Positions 42,793 through 44,212 of a stretch of DNA of 44,212 nucleotides are shown one piece after another. The position numbers were made by a program, and so were the translations under genes. Source of the stretch: an uncultured Prolixibacteraceae bacterium (GTDB taxonomy: Bacteria; Bacteroidota; Bacteroidia; Bacteroidales; Prolixibacteraceae); NCBI GenBank assembly GCA_913063265.1, contig CAJXZG010000041.1, positions 1 to 44,212 of the forward strand, in the 5' to 3' direction. The notes beneath the pieces are model-generated. The model ran no database searches. It had not been told where the DNA came from and saw only the letters and a list, made by a program, of their open reading frames with translations. Every line of letters starts with the position of its first letter. The first letter of the stretch is position 1.

Positions 42793-44212
42793 TTATTGAC
42801 CTGAAGCCGGAGCTGTTTGCAGTTGCTGCAACACTTTATCTATTCCCAAAGAAGAGCCCATAACCGGTGGAAATTCAACAAAGGTTTGCAGAAACTCTGC
42901 TGTAATCGCCTGTGCCGGCACAAAAGTCCACATATTGTCGGCAAACCAACGAATATACATCGAGGATTCTTTCCATGCAGTTTCGTACGGATCTGCCCTC
43001 AAATTAATTAAAACAGGCCATGCCGGTTGCTTTCTGTATGCGGTATTTATAGCTCCTTCCAAAATTGTAAAATGTAATTTCCAGTTATTATATCTTATTG
43101 CATTCAAATTACCTCCCTGATCAAAATAAAAAATCTCTTTTCTGGGGGCTTCTTCAACTTCACCTTTCCAGAATGGCAAGGCATTGTAACCATCTAAATG
43201 AACTTTAAAGTTTTTATCACCTGCCTGGTAACCCGTCAGCAATTTTTCTTTTACATCGGATACACCTGCAGCAGCCAATAATGTAGGCATCATATCTTCA
43301 TGCGAATAAATATTATTATCAATTGTTCCCGGTTCAATAACCCCGGGCCAGCGAATTACACATGGTGCTCTGAATCCTCCTTCCCAAGTAGTTCCTTTTT
43401 CACCGTAAAAAGGACTTGTTCCACCATCAGGCCAGGTAAATTTTTCTGCTCCGTTATCCGTTGAATACATTACTATTGTATTATCAACGATTCCCAGTTC
43501 TTCCAGTTTATCAAGGACTCTACCCACGGCCTTATCGTGTTCAACCATTCCATCGGCATACAAACCAATACCGGTAACTCCGTCTGATTCGGGTTTTAAC
43601 CTGGTCCAAACATGCATTCTGGTAGCACTTAACCATACAAAAAATGGTTTTCCATCGGCATTAGCTTTTTCTATAAATTCAATAGCAGCGTCGGTAAATT
43701 CTTCATCTGCTGTTTCCATTCGTTTACGGGTTAAAGGACCTGTATCTTCAATTTTCCCGTCAGAAGAACTTCTTATCACTCCTCTTGGACCATATTGTTT
43801 GTGGAATTCAGGATCTTTCGGATAATAATAAGTTTCAGGTTCTTCTTCCGCATTAAGGTGATACAGATTACCAAAAAACTCATCAAAACCATGATTTGTA
43901 GGGAGATGTTCATCGCGATCGCCCAAATGGTTTTTACCAAATTGTCCGGAAGTATACCCCAGAGGTTTTAACAACTCAGCAATGGTAGGCTGATTGTCCT
44001 TTATCCCCTGTTTCCCGCCGGGCATTCCAATAGTTAACAGTCCGGTTCTGAATGGATGTTGCCCTAATATAAATGCTGCCCTTCCGGCAGTACACGATTG
44101 TTGAGAATACCAATCTGTAAACATTACACCCTCTTTGGCTATTCTGTCGATGTTTGGTGTTTGATAACCCATTACACCGTGGTTATAGGCACTAATATTT
44201 GCCCAGCCAATA
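42793..44212 (-). CDS. Arylsulfatase, 5' end outside the window
   Basis: A type I sulfatase whose N-terminus lies beyond the window edge; the frame is open to base 44212, where NISAYNHGVMGYQTPNIDRI matches residues 37-55 of the neighbouring sulfatase. The ATG at 44172 is internal, not the true start. It shares QQSCTAGRAAFILGQHPFRT with the CxAxR variant, GQFGKNHLGDRDEHLPTNHG, STDNGAEKFTW and GEKGTTWEGGFRAPCVIRWP. Compared with its neighbour it lacks a short segment near DMVLADGST and has a different central loop (LKPESDGVTGIGLYADGM), suggesting a different substrate or oligosaccharide. A terminator follows the stop. Confidence 0.92.
   Translation of the reverse strand, partial: IGWANISAYNHGVMGYQTPNIDRIAKEGVMFTDWYSQQSCTAGRAAFILGQHPFRTGLLTIGMPGGKQGIKDNQPTIAELLKPLGYTSGQFGKNHLGDRDEHLPTNHGFDEFFGNLYHLNAEEEPETYYYPKDPEFHKQYGPRGVIRSSSDGKIEDTGPLTRKRMETADEEFTDAAIEFIEKANADGKPFFVWLSATRMHVWTRLKPESDGVTGIGLYADGMVEHDKAVGRVLDKLEELGIVDNTIVMYSTDNGAEKFTWPDGGTSPFYGEKGTTWEGGFRAPCVIRWPGVIEPGTIDNNIYSHEDMMPTLLAAAGVSDVKEKLLTGYQAGDKNFKVHLDGYNALPFWKGEVEEAPRKEIFYFDQGGNLNAIRYNNWKLHFTILEGAINTAYRKQPAWPVLINLRADPYETAWKESSMYIRWFADNMWTFVPAQAITAEFLQTFVEFPPVMGSSLGIDKVLQQLQTAPASGQ

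Noticed and set aside
42793..44172. ATG at 44172 as the true start of the second sulfatase
   Set aside because: It aligns to an internal position of its paralogue and the frame stays open to the window edge.

Overview
This AT-rich window is a stretch of bacterial chromosome from a member of the Bacteroidota, probably a Bacteroidales/Marinilabiliales-type anaerobe or facultative anaerobe (inference). Signs of this are several upstream boxes matching the Bacteroides promoter -7 consensus TAnnTTTG, the lack of Shine-Dalgarno sequences, the Bacteroidota-type DUF3127 protein, a ComEC protein without its C-terminal hydrolase domain, pyruvate phosphate dikinase, lipoproteins with short lipoboxes, and sulfatases of the CxAxR type. 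I saw no rRNA, tRNA, CRISPR array, prophage or intact transposase.

Layout. 1-7.99 kb: gcvT, a lone Hpt phosphotransfer protein, clpB, and a strongly terminated ppdK. 8-9.8 kb: about 1.9 kb with no credible gene, packed with inverted repeats and hairpins. 9.87-14.1 kb: a signalling block on the minus strand, with an unknown 217-residue protein, two tandem 7-TM paralogues, a one-TM histidine kinase and a NarL-type regulator, interrupted by palindromic repeat elements. 14.1-16.3 kb: a four-palindrome element, a secreted His/Tyr-rich DUF6515-like protein, and an 83-nt nested inverted repeat. 16.3-22.3 kb: ruvX-def-comEC and then trkA-trkH, all on the plus strand. 22.4-26.0 kb: tsaC, mnmD, two tandem FKBP isomerases (one cytoplasmic, one lipoprotein) and DUF3127. 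26.0-26.65 kb: another palindrome-rich gap. 26.66-34.3 kb: yaaA, an octaheme cytochrome/TPR lipoprotein, a saccharopine-dehydrogenase-like gene, a CrtO-like membrane protein, an exported amidohydrolase, a methyltransferase broken by one frameshift, and an NTF2-like protein. 34.5-44.2 kb: htpG, a cysteine-desulfurase-like gene with a patatin, then a minus-strand surface/exported block (beta-barrel, DUF481 protein, two arylsulfatases, the last cut by the window edge).

Most genes are housekeeping: protein quality control (clpB, htpG, FKBPs, def), translation and tRNA modification (ruvX, tsaC, mnmD), potassium uptake (trkAH), C1 and PEP metabolism (gcvT, ppdK). clpB and htpG carry a similar TGAC/GTC dyad at nearly the same distance from their start codons, which suggests shared stress control. 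The accessory content is the 7-TM/kinase/regulator block, the multiheme lipoprotein, the sulfatase block and at least eight palindromic intergenic elements. I found no clear undescribed system. The best candidates are the 7-TM pair with a sensor-less kinase, the large hairpin between kinase and regulator, and the structured intergenic elements.
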